Origin: Streptomyces sulphureus DSM 40104 | Lineage (GTDB): Bacteria; Actinomycetota; Actinomycetes; Streptomycetales; Streptomycetaceae | Assembly: GCF_000381025.1 (NCBI RefSeq) | Contig: NZ_KB905815.1 | Span: forward strand, 826,775 to 890,774 | DNA length: 64,000 nucleotides | Direction of reading: 5' to 3' | Shown here: positions 41,318 to 51,502 of the stretch, in pieces | How the letters are laid out: each line of letters opens with the position of its first letter | Position numbering within the stretch: position 1 is the first letter of the stretch | The notes under the pieces: model-generated | Told to the model about the DNA's origin: nothing | Databases searched by the model: none | What the model saw: only the letters and a program-made list of their open reading frames with translations | Translations under genes and position numbers: made by a program

Positions 41318-43876
41318 TCATCGCTCCCCCCTCTCGGCCACCACTGACGGCCGGCCCTCCGCCTCGGTGACCGCCAACGCGCCCTGGGTGTCGGTGCGGG
41401 CCACCACGGCGCCGAGCTCCTCGAGCGCCTGGAGGGTCTCGTGCGCCGGGTGTCCGTAGGTGTTGTCGGAACCGGCGCTGACCAGGGCGGTGCGAGGGCG
41501 GATGCGGTCGAGCAGGGCGGCCTCCTGGTAACGCGAGCCGTGGTGGGCGACCTTGAGGACGTCGACCCGCGGGAGGTCGGGGTGCTCGGTCAACAGCCGG
41601 CGCTGGGCGGCGGGTTCGAGGTCCCCCGGCAGCAGGAGGCTCAGTCCGCGCGTGCGGGCGAGGAGCGTGACGCTGGCGTCGTTCGGCCCCGAGGGAGCGG
41701 GCGCGCCTGCTTCAGGGGGAATCGGCCAGAGCACCTCCCACGACAGGTCCGCGACTCGGCGCCGTTCGCCCACGGTGCTCACCTCCAGCGGGACACCGGC
41801 GTCGGCAGCGGTACGCCGGACCGCGGCCGCCTGGCCCGGCGGATCGGCGAACGGAGAGGTATGGATTGTGTGCACCGAACGGCCGCGGAGGACTCCGGAG
41901 AGCCCGGAGACGTGGTCGGCGTGGAAATGCGTGAGGAAGAGCGCGGGGACCGCGGTGACCCCGAGCGCCCGGAGACACTCGTCCGCGGCTTCTGCATCCG
42001 GGCCGGCGTCGACGACGACTGCCTCGCCCGGGCGTCCGGTGGCGAGCGCAAGGGCATCGCCCTGTCCGACGTCGCATACGGCGAACGCCCAGCCGGCCGG
42101 CGGCCAGCCCGTGAGCGGCCCGACGAGAGGGGCAGGACGCGTCAGCGCCAGCACGAGCAGCCCCGCGCCGAGGGCGCACGCCCAGCGCCGCCGCAGCACC
42201 GGCGCTCTGCCGACGAGGAGGCACAGAAGAAGAGTTGCCGCGGCGAGGAGGAGCGCACCCGACCAGCTCCCCGGCCAGTCGACCTCCGCACCCGGAAGTG
42301 AGGCCCCGGCACGGGCGATCGTGGCGATCGCCTCGGTCGGCCAACTGGCAAGCCACGCGCATGTCTCGGCGACAGGCGGGAGCAGCGGAGCGAGCGCAAG
42401 AGTCGCGAACCCGAGCACGGTGGCGGGCGCCACCGCGAACTCGGCGAGCAGGTTGCACGGGACGGCCACGAGGCTGAGGTGCGCGGCGAGCACGGCGACC
42501 ACCGGCGCGCATGCGAGCTGCGCCGCAGCGGAGGCGGCGAGCGCTTCGGCGAGGCGGTGCGGAACGCCGCGCCTGTGCAGGGCGGCGCTCCAGCCGGGCG
42601 CGACCGTCAGGAGGGAGGCAGTTGCGAGGACCGAGAGGAGGAAGCCGAAGTCCCGGGCCAGCCAGGGGTCGTAGAGCACTAGCAGGAGGACGGCGGCGGC
42701 GAGCGCCGGCAGCAGCGATCTGCGGCGCCCCGTGGCGATGGCGAGCACGGCGACGAGCCCGCACGCGGCGGCGCGCAGCACGCTCGGATCGGGTCGGCAC
42801 ACGACGACGAACCCGAGCGTCAGCAGCCCAGCGCAGCCGGCCGTCTGCCGCAGCGAAATACCGAACCGCGGGGCGAGACCGCCGCGTTCGGCGGTGCCCG
42901 CCGAGGACGGTCTGCCGATCAGCAGCACCAGCATCACCGTCAGGTTCGAGCCGCTGACAGCGAGAAGGTGTGTCATGTCCGTGGTGCGGAAGTCCTCTTC
43001 GAGCCCGGAATCGAGCCGGGACGTATCGCCCACGACGAGCCCCGGCAACAGCCCGCGGGCATCCCCGTCCAGGCCGGAACTCGCCTCGCGAAGCCCCGCG
43101 CGCAGGTGCCCGGCGGCCCGCTGCACCGCGCTGGGCCCGCGCACGACCTGCGGCACACCGGGGCGCACCCGAAGGACAGCGGCGAGGTCCCTGCCTCCCT
43201 TGCCGGCGGATTGGGCCGGTACCGCCTCCGCGTGGACGCGTACGCCGGTGGACGGAAGCATGCTCAGCCACGCCGTGTCCGCCCCGCGTTCCTGTTTTGC
43301 TCGCGCGTCATGGGTGTCCCCCGCGTCGACCCGCTCTCGTGGGACCACCAGGAGGACCGGGGAGCGCACGGCGGTGGCCGACGAGCCGCGCACCTCGACG
43401 CTCCGCACCTCCGCCGGGACGACGAGGAAACCCGGAGTCTCCTCTGCTCCGCGGACTTTGGGCTTGGTGGCTCTCGGGTCGGCCGTCACCGTCGCCTCGA
43501 CGGTGACACGTGCGTGCCGCTCCGCCAGTTCCGGCAGCGGACCTCTGTGGAGATCGGCCGCGTGGAGCCAGGCGCCGGTGCCGGCTGCGGCGGCGGAGAG
43601 CGCCGCCATCGCCGTGCCGACGAGCAGCACGCGCCTGCGTCCGAACGCCGCCGTACCCAGCAGCAGGACCGCGCCGACCACCGCTGCACACGCCCCGGTC
43701 ACCACCCAACTCCCCGGCGCCGCCAGGCCGATGGCGGCAGCGCCCCACGCACACAGCGCCGGCGGAACCAATCGGTAGTCGGGCGGCCCCTCCTCTCTCG
43801 GATCGGAGTCACCGAGCGGGTTCGCTGCCGCAGCGTGCGCCTGCGCGCGCTCGCGCGGCGGCCGAACTGCGGCCAT
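41318..43876 (-). CDS. comEC: ComEC/Rec2-family DNA-uptake channel
   Basis: 852 residues from the ATG at 43876 (MAAVRPPRERAQAHA), with GGAGG upstream. The N-terminal third has hydrophobic segments and the DUF4131 OB-like domain. A competence domain of about eight helices follows (THLLAVSGSNLTVMLVLL and DPWLARDFGFLLSVLATASLL). The C-terminal metallo-beta-lactamase domain has LTHFHADHVSGL, LLLPGDLEP and KVAHHGSRYQ. It would move single-stranded DNA across the membrane, possibly with nuclease activity. comEA lies upstream in the same direction. Confidence 0.92.
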   Translation of the reverse strand: MAAVRPPRERAQAHAAAANPLGDSDPREEGPPDYRLVPPALCAWGAAAIGLAAPGSWVVTGACAAVVGAVLLLGTAAFGRRRVLLVGTAMAALSAAAAGTGAWLHAADLHRGPLPELAERHARVTVEATVTADPRATKPKVRGAEETPGFLVVPAEVRSVEVRGSSATAVRSPVLLVVPRERVDAGDTHDARAKQERGADTAWLSMLPSTGVRVHAEAVPAQSAGKGGRDLAAVLRVRPGVPQVVRGPSAVQRAAGHLRAGLREASSGLDGDARGLLPGLVVGDTSRLDSGLEEDFRTTDMTHLLAVSGSNLTVMLVLLIGRPSSAGTAERGGLAPRFGISLRQTAGCAGLLTLGFVVVCRPDPSVLRAAACGLVAVLAIATGRRRSLLPALAAAVLLLVLYDPWLARDFGFLLSVLATASLLTVAPGWSAALHRRGVPHRLAEALAASAAAQLACAPVVAVLAAHLSLVAVPCNLLAEFAVAPATVLGFATLALAPLLPPVAETCAWLASWPTEAIATIARAGASLPGAEVDWPGSWSGALLLAAATLLLCLLVGRAPVLRRRWACALGAGLLVLALTRPAPLVGPLTGWPPAGWAFAVCDVGQGDALALATGRPGEAVVVDAGPDAEAADECLRALGVTAVPALFLTHFHADHVSGLSGVLRGRSVHTIHTSPFADPPGQAAAVRRTAADAGVPLEVSTVGERRRVADLSWEVLWPIPPEAGAPAPSGPNDASVTLLARTRGLSLLLPGDLEPAAQRRLLTEHPDLPRVDVLKVAHHGSRYQEAALLDRIRPRTALVSAGSDNTYGHPAHETLQALEELGAVVARTDTQGALAVTEAEGRPSVVAERGER

Positions 43877-44154
43877 CGTCCCTCCGTTTCGAGACTCGGC
43901 AGGCGGAAGCGGACAAGGTTGACCACCGACTCGGCGCCCCGGAACGCTGGTGGACCGCGTACGGACGGCACGGTGCACCGACACGGGGCCGTCACCACCG
44001 GAGCGGGCGCGCTCGACTCAGCGACGCCCTTCGCCGATGCAGCCCCTCGCTCGGGTGCGAAGCTCCACAGGGAGCGGCAACGCCGGGCTGAACGATGGGC
44101 TCGGTCTCCGGCACAGGCGAAGCTCCTGCCGAGCGGCAGACCTCGCCGGGGTGG

Positions 44155-46347
44155 TCACGGCACGACCTTGGGCTGGATGTCGGCGAATCGGCGCTCACCG
44201 ATGCCGCTGACCTCCTGGAGCTGTTCGACGGACGCGAATCCGCCTTGCTGTTCGCGGTAGTCGAGGATGCGCTGCGCGAGCGCAGGTCCGACGCCGGGAA
44301 GGGTCTCCAACTGCTCCGCGGTTGCCGAGCCGAGGCTGATCGGTGCACCTGGTGCGCCGTCCGGGGCGGCTCCAGGTCCAGACGCCGCCCCGGACGGCTC
44401 GGCCCCTGGCTGGGCCTGCGGCGGCCCTCCGGCGACGATCTGCTCACCGTCGACGAGTGGGCGGGCTCTGTTGAGCCCTTCCGTCTCGGCACCCGGAGTG
44501 AGACCTCCGGCAGCTTTGAGGGCGTCCTCGACCCGCGATCCCGTGGGCAGCGTCCGCAGCCCCGGCTTCCTGACGTCGCCCGCGACATCGACGGTCACTT
44601 CACCACCGGCAGCGGACGGTCCACCCTTGGGCCCGCCGCCGACGGTTCCTGTTGCCGGTGCGGAGCCGGGTGACGCGCTCGAAGCGCCGTCCCCCGATTC
44701 CTCGGGCATCCGGCTGGGCGCAGCGACCGGTTGCGGCCGTCCCGACCAGAAGTGATGGACGGCGAAGCCCACCGCGACGAGCAACACCACCGCCACCGCG
44801 ACGACCGTCTTCACCTCCATGCCGCACCGCACCCGCAGCCACAGGGAGAGCCGCCGAAGACCGGCGGGCGCCGGCAGCGTCGCCGTCTGCGCCGCCTCGG
44901 ACTCAGCCGGGAGGCGCGATACGCCCCCGGACGGGTGGGAGTCGCCCGGCTCTTTCCTGCCGGGGCCGCTTTCACCCGCGCCGCCACCCGCGCGTGAACT
45001 GCCCCTGTTTGCTGCTGGGTTGCTGCGCACCTCCGCGGCCCCAGGAGTTTCCCGGAACACGCCACGGCGAGCGCCCGGGCCAACCTGAGCCCCTTTCGCG
45101 CCTCCCCGAGGAGTGGCCTCTTCCGCCTGCCGCGCACCCCTGGCCGCAGCGTTACGCGCCTTGCTGCGACGAACGGCGGCGCGTGCGGCGGCGACCGCCT
45201 CACGGCGCCGCTGCTCGGGCGGGAGCCACGGCTCCTCGTCGTCCTCCTCAGGGTGCGACTGCGGGCCCTCCTGCCCTGCTGGACTCTCGTCCCCAAGTGG
45301 CCGGTGCTCGGCCCGTCCGTGCCCGTCGGCGTCGAGTCCGGCAGGGATACGGCGACTTGGCGACGTTACGCCGGCGACAGCGTGCCAAGAACCGACAGTC
45401 TTCCCTGGGCCCCTTCCGGCTCCCTTCGACATCCCCGGCTCGCCGGAGAGCTCGGCCCTCGCACCGTCAGAAACTGCCACCTCCGGGCCTTCGATGCCCC
45501 CAGCCCGGGTCGCATGGACCGCGAGACGCCCGACCTCTGCCGATGCGAGCCCTGCAGGAGGAACGGGTGTCAACTCCCCGACGGCAGAAGAGACTCGACG
45601 CCGCAAGCACCGGACGCCACGCAACCCGGCCAGCCCGTCGAGCAGCGAGTCCGTCGCCTGCGGAGGCAGATCGCGAGCGCGCACAGCTCCGTCGGATACC
45701 GCCCTCTTCGTACGGCCCTCTCCACGGACCGACGACGAGACGGCCTCACCACCGGACGCCGAGGAACTCCCGACCCCACCCCGCGGAACGGCACCCGCAG
45801 GCCCAGCGCCCGCCTCAACAACCCCCGACACCACGGCATCCGCAGAAGCACCGGAAGCACCGAACGGCTCGACCACACCCGACGCCCCGCGGCCTCCTGA
45901 CCCTCCTGACGCATCCCCAAAGCTCCCCCGCAGCCCGTCACGCCCACCGCCGCGCAAACCCTCACGGGCACCCGCCGCCTCATCGCCCTCAGCCGCCCCC
46001 AACACGCTGGACGAACCGGCTGGTTCAGGTGACCCCCCACCCGACGCCCCGGCGCCCGACGACTCACCAACAGACGCCGCGCCCAACTCGGCGGCGTCCG
46101 GCGACTCACCAGCCGCCCACGCAGGTTCACCCCCAGCAGCGAACAGCGCCCCCACACGCCGCCCCATATCCGGCGGCGGTCCAGGCGTGCGCTTCCGCCC
46201 CCGTTCAGCGCGCAGGGCGGCGGCTCCGCTCTCAACGGAACGGTCGGGATCTGCGGAACGGTCGGAAGAAGGCTCCGGCACCCGGGCTCGTTGCAGAGCA
46301 TGCGGGCGGCGGGGTCGATGACGGCGGTTATGTGTCCTGGAGTTCAT
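44155..46347 (-). CDS. comEA: ComEA-like DNA-binding protein with very long N-terminal region
   Basis: 730 residues from the ATG at 46347. TAGCGT ends 8 nt before it, suggesting a near-leaderless start. A membrane segment is at about 513-531 (EVKTVVAVAVVLLVAVGF), then a SLBB domain (about 585-660, EVTVDVAGDVRKPGLRTL) and a C-terminal helix-hairpin-helix pair (about 670-730, LETLPGVGPALAQRILDYR and GIGERRFADIQP). The cytoplasmic N-terminus is about 500 residues of Gly/Ser/Ala/Glu-rich low-complexity sequence. That is several times longer than in most Streptomyces ComEA proteins. Confidence 0.8.
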   Translation of the reverse strand: MNSRTHNRRHRPRRPHALQRARVPEPSSDRSADPDRSVESGAAALRAERGRKRTPGPPPDMGRRVGALFAAGGEPAWAAGESPDAAELGAASVGESSGAGASGGGSPEPAGSSSVLGAAEGDEAAGAREGLRGGGRDGLRGSFGDASGGSGGRGASGVVEPFGASGASADAVVSGVVEAGAGPAGAVPRGGVGSSSASGGEAVSSSVRGEGRTKRAVSDGAVRARDLPPQATDSLLDGLAGLRGVRCLRRRVSSAVGELTPVPPAGLASAEVGRLAVHATRAGGIEGPEVAVSDGARAELSGEPGMSKGAGRGPGKTVGSWHAVAGVTSPSRRIPAGLDADGHGRAEHRPLGDESPAGQEGPQSHPEEDDEEPWLPPEQRRREAVAAARAAVRRSKARNAAARGARQAEEATPRGGAKGAQVGPGARRGVFRETPGAAEVRSNPAANRGSSRAGGGAGESGPGRKEPGDSHPSGGVSRLPAESEAAQTATLPAPAGLRRLSLWLRVRCGMEVKTVVAVAVVLLVAVGFAVHHFWSGRPQPVAAPSRMPEESGDGASSASPGSAPATGTVGGGPKGGPSAAGGEVTVDVAGDVRKPGLRTLPTGSRVEDALKAAGGLTPGAETEGLNRARPLVDGEQIVAGGPPQAQPGAEPSGAASGPGAAPDGAPGAPISLGSATAEQLETLPGVGPALAQRILDYREQQGGFASVEQLQEVSGIGERRFADIQPKVVP

Positions 46348-46457
46348 GCCGACAGACGCTAAAGACGCCGCGGCAGAAAAGTGGATCTTGCTCTGTTTCT
46401 GTGGAAAACCCGCGAGTTGGGGAGAACTCACTCATCCCCAAGAGTGAAAATCAGCGC

Positions 46458-47303
46458 TCACTTCGGCGCGACGACCACGCCGACGAGCCCGGGCCCCGTG
46501 TGCGCCCCGATCACCGCGCCCACTTCGCTGACGTGCAACTCCCCCACACCCGGCACCCGTTCGGCGAGGCTCTCCGCGAGCCGCTCGGCACGCTCGGGCG
46601 CGGCGAGGTGGTGCACTGCGAGGTCGACGCTCCCCTCCCCGGCCGCCTCCAGAGCGATCTCCTCAAGCCGCAGGAGTCCTTTCCCCGCCGTCCTGACCTT
46701 CTCCAGGAGCCCGATCCCGCCCTCGCTCAGCCGCAGCAGCGGCTTGACCGCAAGGGCCGAGCCGAGCAGCGCCTGCGCAGCACCGATCCGGCCTCCCCTG
46801 CGCAGGTAGTCGAGGGTGTCGACGTAGAAGTACGCCTGCGTCCGCTCCGCCTGCTTCCGCGCCGCGGCCACGGCCTCCTCCGCGCTCGCCCCCGACTCGG
46901 CGGCGTCGGCAGCCGCGAGCGCGCAGAAACCGAGCGCCATCGCCACGCCTCCCGTGTCGACGACGTGGACCGGCAGGGGCGCCTCCCTGCCGGCGACGAC
47001 CGCCGCGTCGTAGGTGCCGGAGAACTCGGCCGAGAGGTGGAGCGAGACGACGCCCTCCGCACCGGACTCGGCCGCCTCCCGGTAGACGGCGGCGAACTGC
47101 TCGGGCCCCGGCCGCGAGGTCGTGACGGGACGGTGCTCCTTGAGCGCGGCGGCGAGCGCGGGCGCCGAGATCTCCGTGCCCTCCTCCAGCACCTCGCCGT
47201 CGACGACGACCATCAGCGGGACGGCGCGGATACGGTGCCGGTGCAGCGCCTCAGTCGGTAGATAGGCCGTGGAGTCCGTGACGATCGCGACATGGCGGGA
47301 CAT
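46458..47303 (-). CDS. degV: DegV-family fatty-acid-binding protein
   Basis: 281 residues, ATG start. EDD fold with the N-terminal VAIVTDSTAYLP, TSRPGPEQF and LSAEFSGTYDAA, whose serines contact the fatty-acid carboxylate in FakB proteins. C-terminal AHTGPGLVGVVV is typical. In Firmicutes such proteins present fatty acids to FakA. The partner here is unknown. Upstream of comEA in the same direction. Confidence 0.9.
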   Translation of the reverse strand: MSRHVAIVTDSTAYLPTEALHRHRIRAVPLMVVVDGEVLEEGTEISAPALAAALKEHRPVTTSRPGPEQFAAVYREAAESGAEGVVSLHLSAEFSGTYDAAVVAGREAPLPVHVVDTGGVAMALGFCALAAADAAESGASAEEAVAAARKQAERTQAYFYVDTLDYLRRGGRIGAAQALLGSALAVKPLLRLSEGGIGLLEKVRTAGKGLLRLEEIALEAAGEGSVDLAVHHLAAPERAERLAESLAERVPGVGELHVSEVGAVIGAHTGPGLVGVVVAPK

Positions 47304-47399
47304 GCGCCCGAGGCTATCTGCCCGGACCGCCGAGCGGCGCCCCGGCCCGGACGTCCGACCGCCGACGAGCAGCAGGAAAAGCAGCGCAGGGACCGCGTC

Positions 47400-48062
47400 C
47401 TATTTCCGCTGCCACCGTCGCCGACCGTCCCCGGGAAGCCCGCGGTGCTCGCCGCCTTCCGGCAGCTCGCTCTTCTCCGGGCCGCTCTGCCCGGTGCCCT
47501 GCTCCCAGTGACGGAGCGCGCCGGACTCCATCTCGATCTGCGAGTGGAGGGAGTCGAGCCCCTCGGCGTCGAACCGCTGGGCGCGGTCCGCCGCCGCACT
47601 GCGGAGCGACTCGGCGGACTGGACGACCCGCTCGACCCTCGCCTGCACATCCGGCAGCCGCTCGGCGACGCGGGCCCTGCCCGCGCCGTCGGCCAACATC
47701 TGCAGCTCGCCGTCGAGTTCACGCGCGTGTGTGTGGAGCCGGTCGAGGAGGCCGAGCGACTCCCTCAGCTCCGGATCACGCGCCACGCTCGCCTCGAGGT
47801 ACCTGCGAGTCCCGTCGATCGAGGAGCGAAGCTCCAGGCGGGCCCGCGCCACCTGTCCGACGGCACCCGGCTGCGCCGCCTTGGCCTTCAGCCCGGCTTC
47901 CTCGACCCCGCGCCGCACCTGCACGCCCGTACGCTCCACGCCCCTGCTCACCGCCCGCGCGACCCGGAACGCCACCACACCGCCGACGACGACGCACAGA
48001 ACGAAGAGCAGCACCAGGACCGTCACAACCAACTCCACCTGCTTCTCCGTCCGTACGCGCAC
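47400..48062 (-). CDS. Single-pass membrane protein with coiled coil, unknown function
   Basis: 220 residues from the GTG at 48062, with GGAGG 8 nt upstream. One N-terminal membrane helix (about 9-32), then a long charged helical region (about 35-185) with heptad-like Leu/Ala spacing, and a polar tail ending RRRWQRK. No family recognised. Probably anchored with the helical part in the cytoplasm. It lies between leuS and degV, all on the minus strand. Confidence 0.7.
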   Translation of the reverse strand: MRVRTEKQVELVVTVLVLLFVLCVVVGGVVAFRVARAVSRGVERTGVQVRRGVEEAGLKAKAAQPGAVGQVARARLELRSSIDGTRRYLEASVARDPELRESLGLLDRLHTHARELDGELQMLADGAGRARVAERLPDVQARVERVVQSAESLRSAAADRAQRFDAEGLDSLHSQIEMESGALRHWEQGTGQSGPEKSELPEGGEHRGLPGDGRRRWQRK

Positions 48063-48158
48063 AGCGACACCCTCCAGCGTAAGCGGAGAGCCCGGCGTTC
48101 AGGACGGGTCCGAACCCGGAACTGCCCCTGAGACGGCCGCGGAGGGAAAGCCTCCAGC

Positions 48159-51032
48159 TCAGGCAGGCACGACGTTGACGAGCTTCGGCGCCTTGACGAT
48201 CACCTTGCGCACGTCCGCGCCGTCCAGCGCGGAGACGATCGCGGGCTCGGCGAGCGCCTGCTCCCGCAGCTCCTCCTCGCCGATCGAGGGCGGCACCTCC
48301 AGCCGCGCACGCACCTTGCCCTTGACCTGCACGACGCAGGTGACGGCCTCGTCCACGAGGTACGCAGGGTCGGCCGCGGGGAAGTCGTGATGGACGACCG
48401 ACTCCTCGTGCCCGAGCCTCCGCCACAGCTCCTCAGCGACGTGCGGCGCCAGCGGCGCGACGAGCAGCACCATCGTCTCGGCGACCGACCGCGGCACGCC
48501 ACGCACCTTCGTGACGTGGTTGTTGAGCTCGGTCAGCTTGGCGATCGCCGTGTTGAAGCGCATCGCCTCCATGTCCTGGGCGAAGCCGTCGACCGCCTTG
48601 TGGAGCGCGCGCAGCGTCTCCTCGTCGGGCTGGGACTCGACGACGGAGACTTCCCCCGTCTCCTCGTCGACGACGTTCCGCCACAGCCGCTGAAGCAGCC
48701 GGTACTGCCCGACGACGGCACGGGTGTCCCACGGGCGCGAGACGTCGAGCGGCCCCATCGCCATCTCGTACAGCCGCAGCGTGTCCGCGCCGTACTCGGC
48801 GACGATCTCGTCGGGCGTGACGGCGTTCTTCAGCGACTTGCCCATCTTGCCGAGGAGCCGCGTCACCTTCTCGCCCTGGTAGTAGTAACCGTCCGCGCGC
48901 TCCTCGACCTCGGCCGCCGGCACGGCGATGCCGCGTGCGTCGCGGTAGACGTACGCCTGGATCATGCCCTGGTTGTAGAGCTTGTGGAACGGCTCGGCCG
49001 AGGAGATGTGGCCCAGGTCGTAGAGCACCTTCGACCAGAAGCGGGCGTAGAGCAGGTGCAGCACCGCGTGCTCGGCGCCGCCGACGTAGAGGTCGACGCC
49101 GCCGGTCGACTGGCCCTTGCGCGGGCCCATCCAGTACCGCTCGACCTCCGGGTCGACGGGGGCCTGGGTGTTGTGCGGGTCGAGGTAGCGCAGTTCGTAC
49201 CAGCAGGAGCCGGCCCAGTTGGGCATGGTGTTGGTCTCACGGCGGAACCTGCGCGGGCCCTTGCCGTCCCCCAGGTCGAGGGTGACGTTGACCCATTCCT
49301 CGTTGCGGGAGAGCGGGGTCTCGGGCTGCGCCCCGAAGTCGTCCGGGTCGAAGGTGCGCGGGGAGTAGTCGTCCACCTCGGGCAGTTCGAGCGGCAGCAT
49401 CGACTCGGGCAGCGGGTGCGCGACGCCCTGCTCGTCGTAGACGATCGGGAAGGGCTCGCCCCAGTACCGCTGGCGGCTGAAGAGCCAGTCGCGCAGGCGG
49501 TAGTTGACGGTCCCCGCGCCGACCCCGCGCTCCTGGAGCCACTCGGTGATCCGGTGCTTCGCCTCGGCGACCTGGAGCCCGTCGAGCGAGACCTCCTCCG
49601 AGGAGGAGTTGACGATTCTCGCGTCGTAGGAGACGAAGGCGTCGTCCCACTCCTCGGGGGAGAGCCCGCGGCCGTCGGACGGCTCGACGACGCAGCGCAT
49701 CGGGAGCTCGAAGACGCGCGCGAACTCGAAGTCGCGGTGGTCGTGCGCCGGGACGGCCATGACGGCGCCCGTGCCGTACCCCATCAGCACGTAGTCGGCG
49801 ACGAAGACCGGGATCGGCTGCCCCGTCACGGGGTTGTGCGCAAAGGCGCCGGTGAAGACGCCGGTCTTCTCCTTCGCCTCCGTCTGCCGCTCCAGCTCGG
49901 ACTTGGCCTCGGTCTGCGCGCGGTACGCCGCGATCGCCTCGCGGGGGGTCGCGTGGCCGCCCGTCCAGACCTGGTGCGTCCCCTCGGGCCAGCCCTCCGA
50001 CGCAATGCGGTCGACGAGCGGGTGCTCGGGCGCCAGCACCATGTAGGTGGCGCCGAAGAGGGTGTCCTGCCGCGTCGAGAAGACCTCGATCCGCTCCTCG
50101 CCGACGGCGAACTCGATCCGGGCGCCCTCGCTGCGGCCGATCCAGTTGCGCTGCTGGAGCTTGATCGCCTCGGGCCAGTCGAGGGTGTCCAGGTCGTCGA
50201 TGAGGCGGTCCGCGTAGGCGGTGATGCGCATGTTCCACTGCCGCAGATTCGCCTTGAAGACCGGGAAGTTGCCGCGCTCGGAGCGGCCGTCGGCGGTCAC
50301 TTCCTCGTTGGCGAGGACGGTGCCGAGGCCCGGGCTCCAATTGACGGGGGCGTCGGAGGCGTAGGCGAGGCGGTACTCGCTGAGCACCTCGGCACGCTGC
50401 GGCTCGGTGAGCTCCGCCCAGGGGCCGAAGTCACCGGGGGTGTCACGGCTGCCCGCCTCGAACTGCGCGACCAGCTCCGAGATCGGGCGTGCGCGCTGCG
50501 CCCCGGTGTCGTACCAGGAGTTGAAGATCTGGAGGAAGATCCACTGCGTCCACTTGTAGTACTCGGGGTCGATCGTGGCGAAGGACCTGCGGGCGTCGTG
50601 GCCCAGACCGAGTTGGCGCAGCTGGCTCTGCATCTGCGCCATGTTCGCCTCGGTGGAGTGCCTCGGGTGTGTGCCCGTCTGCACCGCGTACTGCTCGGCG
50701 GGCAGGCCGAACGCGTCGAAGCCGAGCGTGTGCAGGACGTTGTGCCCCGTCATCCGCTGGTAGCGGGCGTAGACGTCGGTGGCGATGTATCCCAGCGGGT
50801 GGCCGACGTGCAGGCCGGCACCCGAGGGGTACGGGAACATGTCCATGATGAACTTCTTGGGCTTCGCCGTCTCCCGGGGATCGCCGCCGAGGTCGCCGTC
50901 GCCGGGATTGGGGGCCTCGTAGGTGCCGTGCTTCTCCCAGAAGTCCTGCCAGCGTGCCTCGATGTCGGCGGCGAGTGCCGCCGTGTAGCGATGGGGGGCC
51001 GCTGCGGGTGCGGCGTTCGTCTGCTCGCTCAT
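48159..51032 (-). CDS. leuS: Leucyl-tRNA synthetase
   Basis: 957 residues from the ATG at 51032 ([16 protein letters not shown]), with GAGGA upstream. Class I signature HIGH appears as HVGHPLGY, and KMSKS as GKMGKSLKN. The editing domain (about residues 260-480) contains [22 protein letters not shown]. The C-terminal tRNA-binding domain is complete. The gene follows a leucine-rich leader frame and an intrinsic terminator, so its transcription probably depends on leucyl-tRNA charging. Confidence 0.96.
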   Translation of the reverse strand: MSEQTNAAPAAAPHRYTAALAADIEARWQDFWEKHGTYEAPNPGDGDLGGDPRETAKPKKFIMDMFPYPSGAGLHVGHPLGYIATDVYARYQRMTGHNVLHTLGFDAFGLPAEQYAVQTGTHPRHSTEANMAQMQSQLRQLGLGHDARRSFATIDPEYYKWTQWIFLQIFNSWYDTGAQRARPISELVAQFEAGSRDTPGDFGPWAELTEPQRAEVLSEYRLAYASDAPVNWSPGLGTVLANEEVTADGRSERGNFPVFKANLRQWNMRITAYADRLIDDLDTLDWPEAIKLQQRNWIGRSEGARIEFAVGEERIEVFSTRQDTLFGATYMVLAPEHPLVDRIASEGWPEGTHQVWTGGHATPREAIAAYRAQTEAKSELERQTEAKEKTGVFTGAFAHNPVTGQPIPVFVADYVLMGYGTGAVMAVPAHDHRDFEFARVFELPMRCVVEPSDGRGLSPEEWDDAFVSYDARIVNSSSEEVSLDGLQVAEAKHRITEWLQERGVGAGTVNYRLRDWLFSRQRYWGEPFPIVYDEQGVAHPLPESMLPLELPEVDDYSPRTFDPDDFGAQPETPLSRNEEWVNVTLDLGDGKGPRRFRRETNTMPNWAGSCWYELRYLDPHNTQAPVDPEVERYWMGPRKGQSTGGVDLYVGGAEHAVLHLLYARFWSKVLYDLGHISSAEPFHKLYNQGMIQAYVYRDARGIAVPAAEVEERADGYYYQGEKVTRLLGKMGKSLKNAVTPDEIVAEYGADTLRLYEMAMGPLDVSRPWDTRAVVGQYRLLQRLWRNVVDEETGEVSVVESQPDEETLRALHKAVDGFAQDMEAMRFNTAIAKLTELNNHVTKVRGVPRSVAETMVLLVAPLAPHVAEELWRRLGHEESVVHHDFPAADPAYLVDEAVTCVVQVKGKVRARLEVPPSIGEEELREQALAEPAIVSALDGADVRKVIVKAPKLVNVVPA

Positions 51033-51073
51033 CGTCCTCAAAGCTCCATCGGTCGTCATCTGCCTAGGTCGAG

Positions 51074-51102
51074 AAAAGAAAAATCCCCTCGCACAGGAGG
51101 GG
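51074..51102 (-). terminator. Intrinsic terminator in the leuS leader (attenuator)
   Basis: On the minus strand CCCCTC-N6-GAGGGG is followed by ATTTTTCTTTT, a textbook rho-independent terminator, rare for this organism. It lies 42 bp before leuS. Upstream, AGCCGCGC (overlapping the leader stop codon) can pair with GCGCGGCT just before the terminator stem, giving a second structure. Confidence 0.8.
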
Positions 51103-51141
51103 AAGCCGCGCCGACTCCGGGCTTCGGGGGCCCGGGCATGG

Positions 51142-51180
51142 TCAGCGCGGCTGGCTAAGCAGAAGGCGTTCAGCACGCAT
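51142..51180 (-). CDS. leuS leader peptide, leucine-rich
   Basis: A 12-residue frame, [12 protein letters not shown], has three consecutive leucine codons (ctt ctg ctt). It starts at the ATG at 51180 and ends 39 nt before the terminator hairpin. TACCCT ends 6 nt upstream of the ATG, so the peptide is probably translated from a leaderless mRNA. Ribosome stalling at the leucine codons would favour read-through into leuS. Confidence 0.7.
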   Translation of the reverse strand: MRAERLLLSQPR

Positions 51181-51246
51181 GGCGTCAGGGTACCGCACGA
51201 CCTGAGGGCCCGTACCGGGCGTCCACATCGCGAGGAAGAGAGCGCG

Positions 51247-51277
51247 AAAAAGGGCGGCCCGTGTTCGCGGGCCGCCC
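51247..51277 (-). terminator. tRNA-Ala terminator
   Basis: A 10-bp perfect stem GGGCGGCCCG/CGGGCCGCCC with a 6-nt loop lies 13 nt past the tRNA 3' end and is followed on the minus strand by TTTTT. It separates the tRNA from the leuS leader. Confidence 0.85.
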
Positions 51278-51290
51278 CTGTGCGGAACCG

Positions 51291-51363
<73 letters not shown>

Positions 51364-51403
51364 GCATCTGGTCCGCCGGGGTCTCCCCTCGGCGGCGCCG
51401 CCA

Positions 51404-51434
51404 ACATTACACGGCGGCCGGCCCGCAGTGCCAA
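51404..51434 (-). promoter_or_regulatory. Candidate tRNA-Ala promoter
   Basis: TTGGCA (51429-51434) and TAATGT (51404-51409) on the minus strand, 19 nt apart. They lie about 40 nt upstream of the tRNA 5' end. Spacing is one or two bases long for the main sigma factor. Confidence 0.4.
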
Positions 51435-51502
51435 TCGGTTCCCCCACCACCCAACCGTCCCACTCAACGCCGGTGACACAAAGGACGGTTGGGCGAAAAC
51501 CC

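Noticed and set aside
48387..51158. 923-codon plus-strand open frame opposite leuS
   Set aside because: Antisense of leuS with an Arg/Val/Leu/Gly-rich product and no domain. The leuS strand has all expected motifs.
51033..51180. T-box riboswitch before leuS
   Set aside because: I could not find the T-box antiterminator sequence or a specifier stem. The leader-peptide-plus-terminator arrangement explains the region better.
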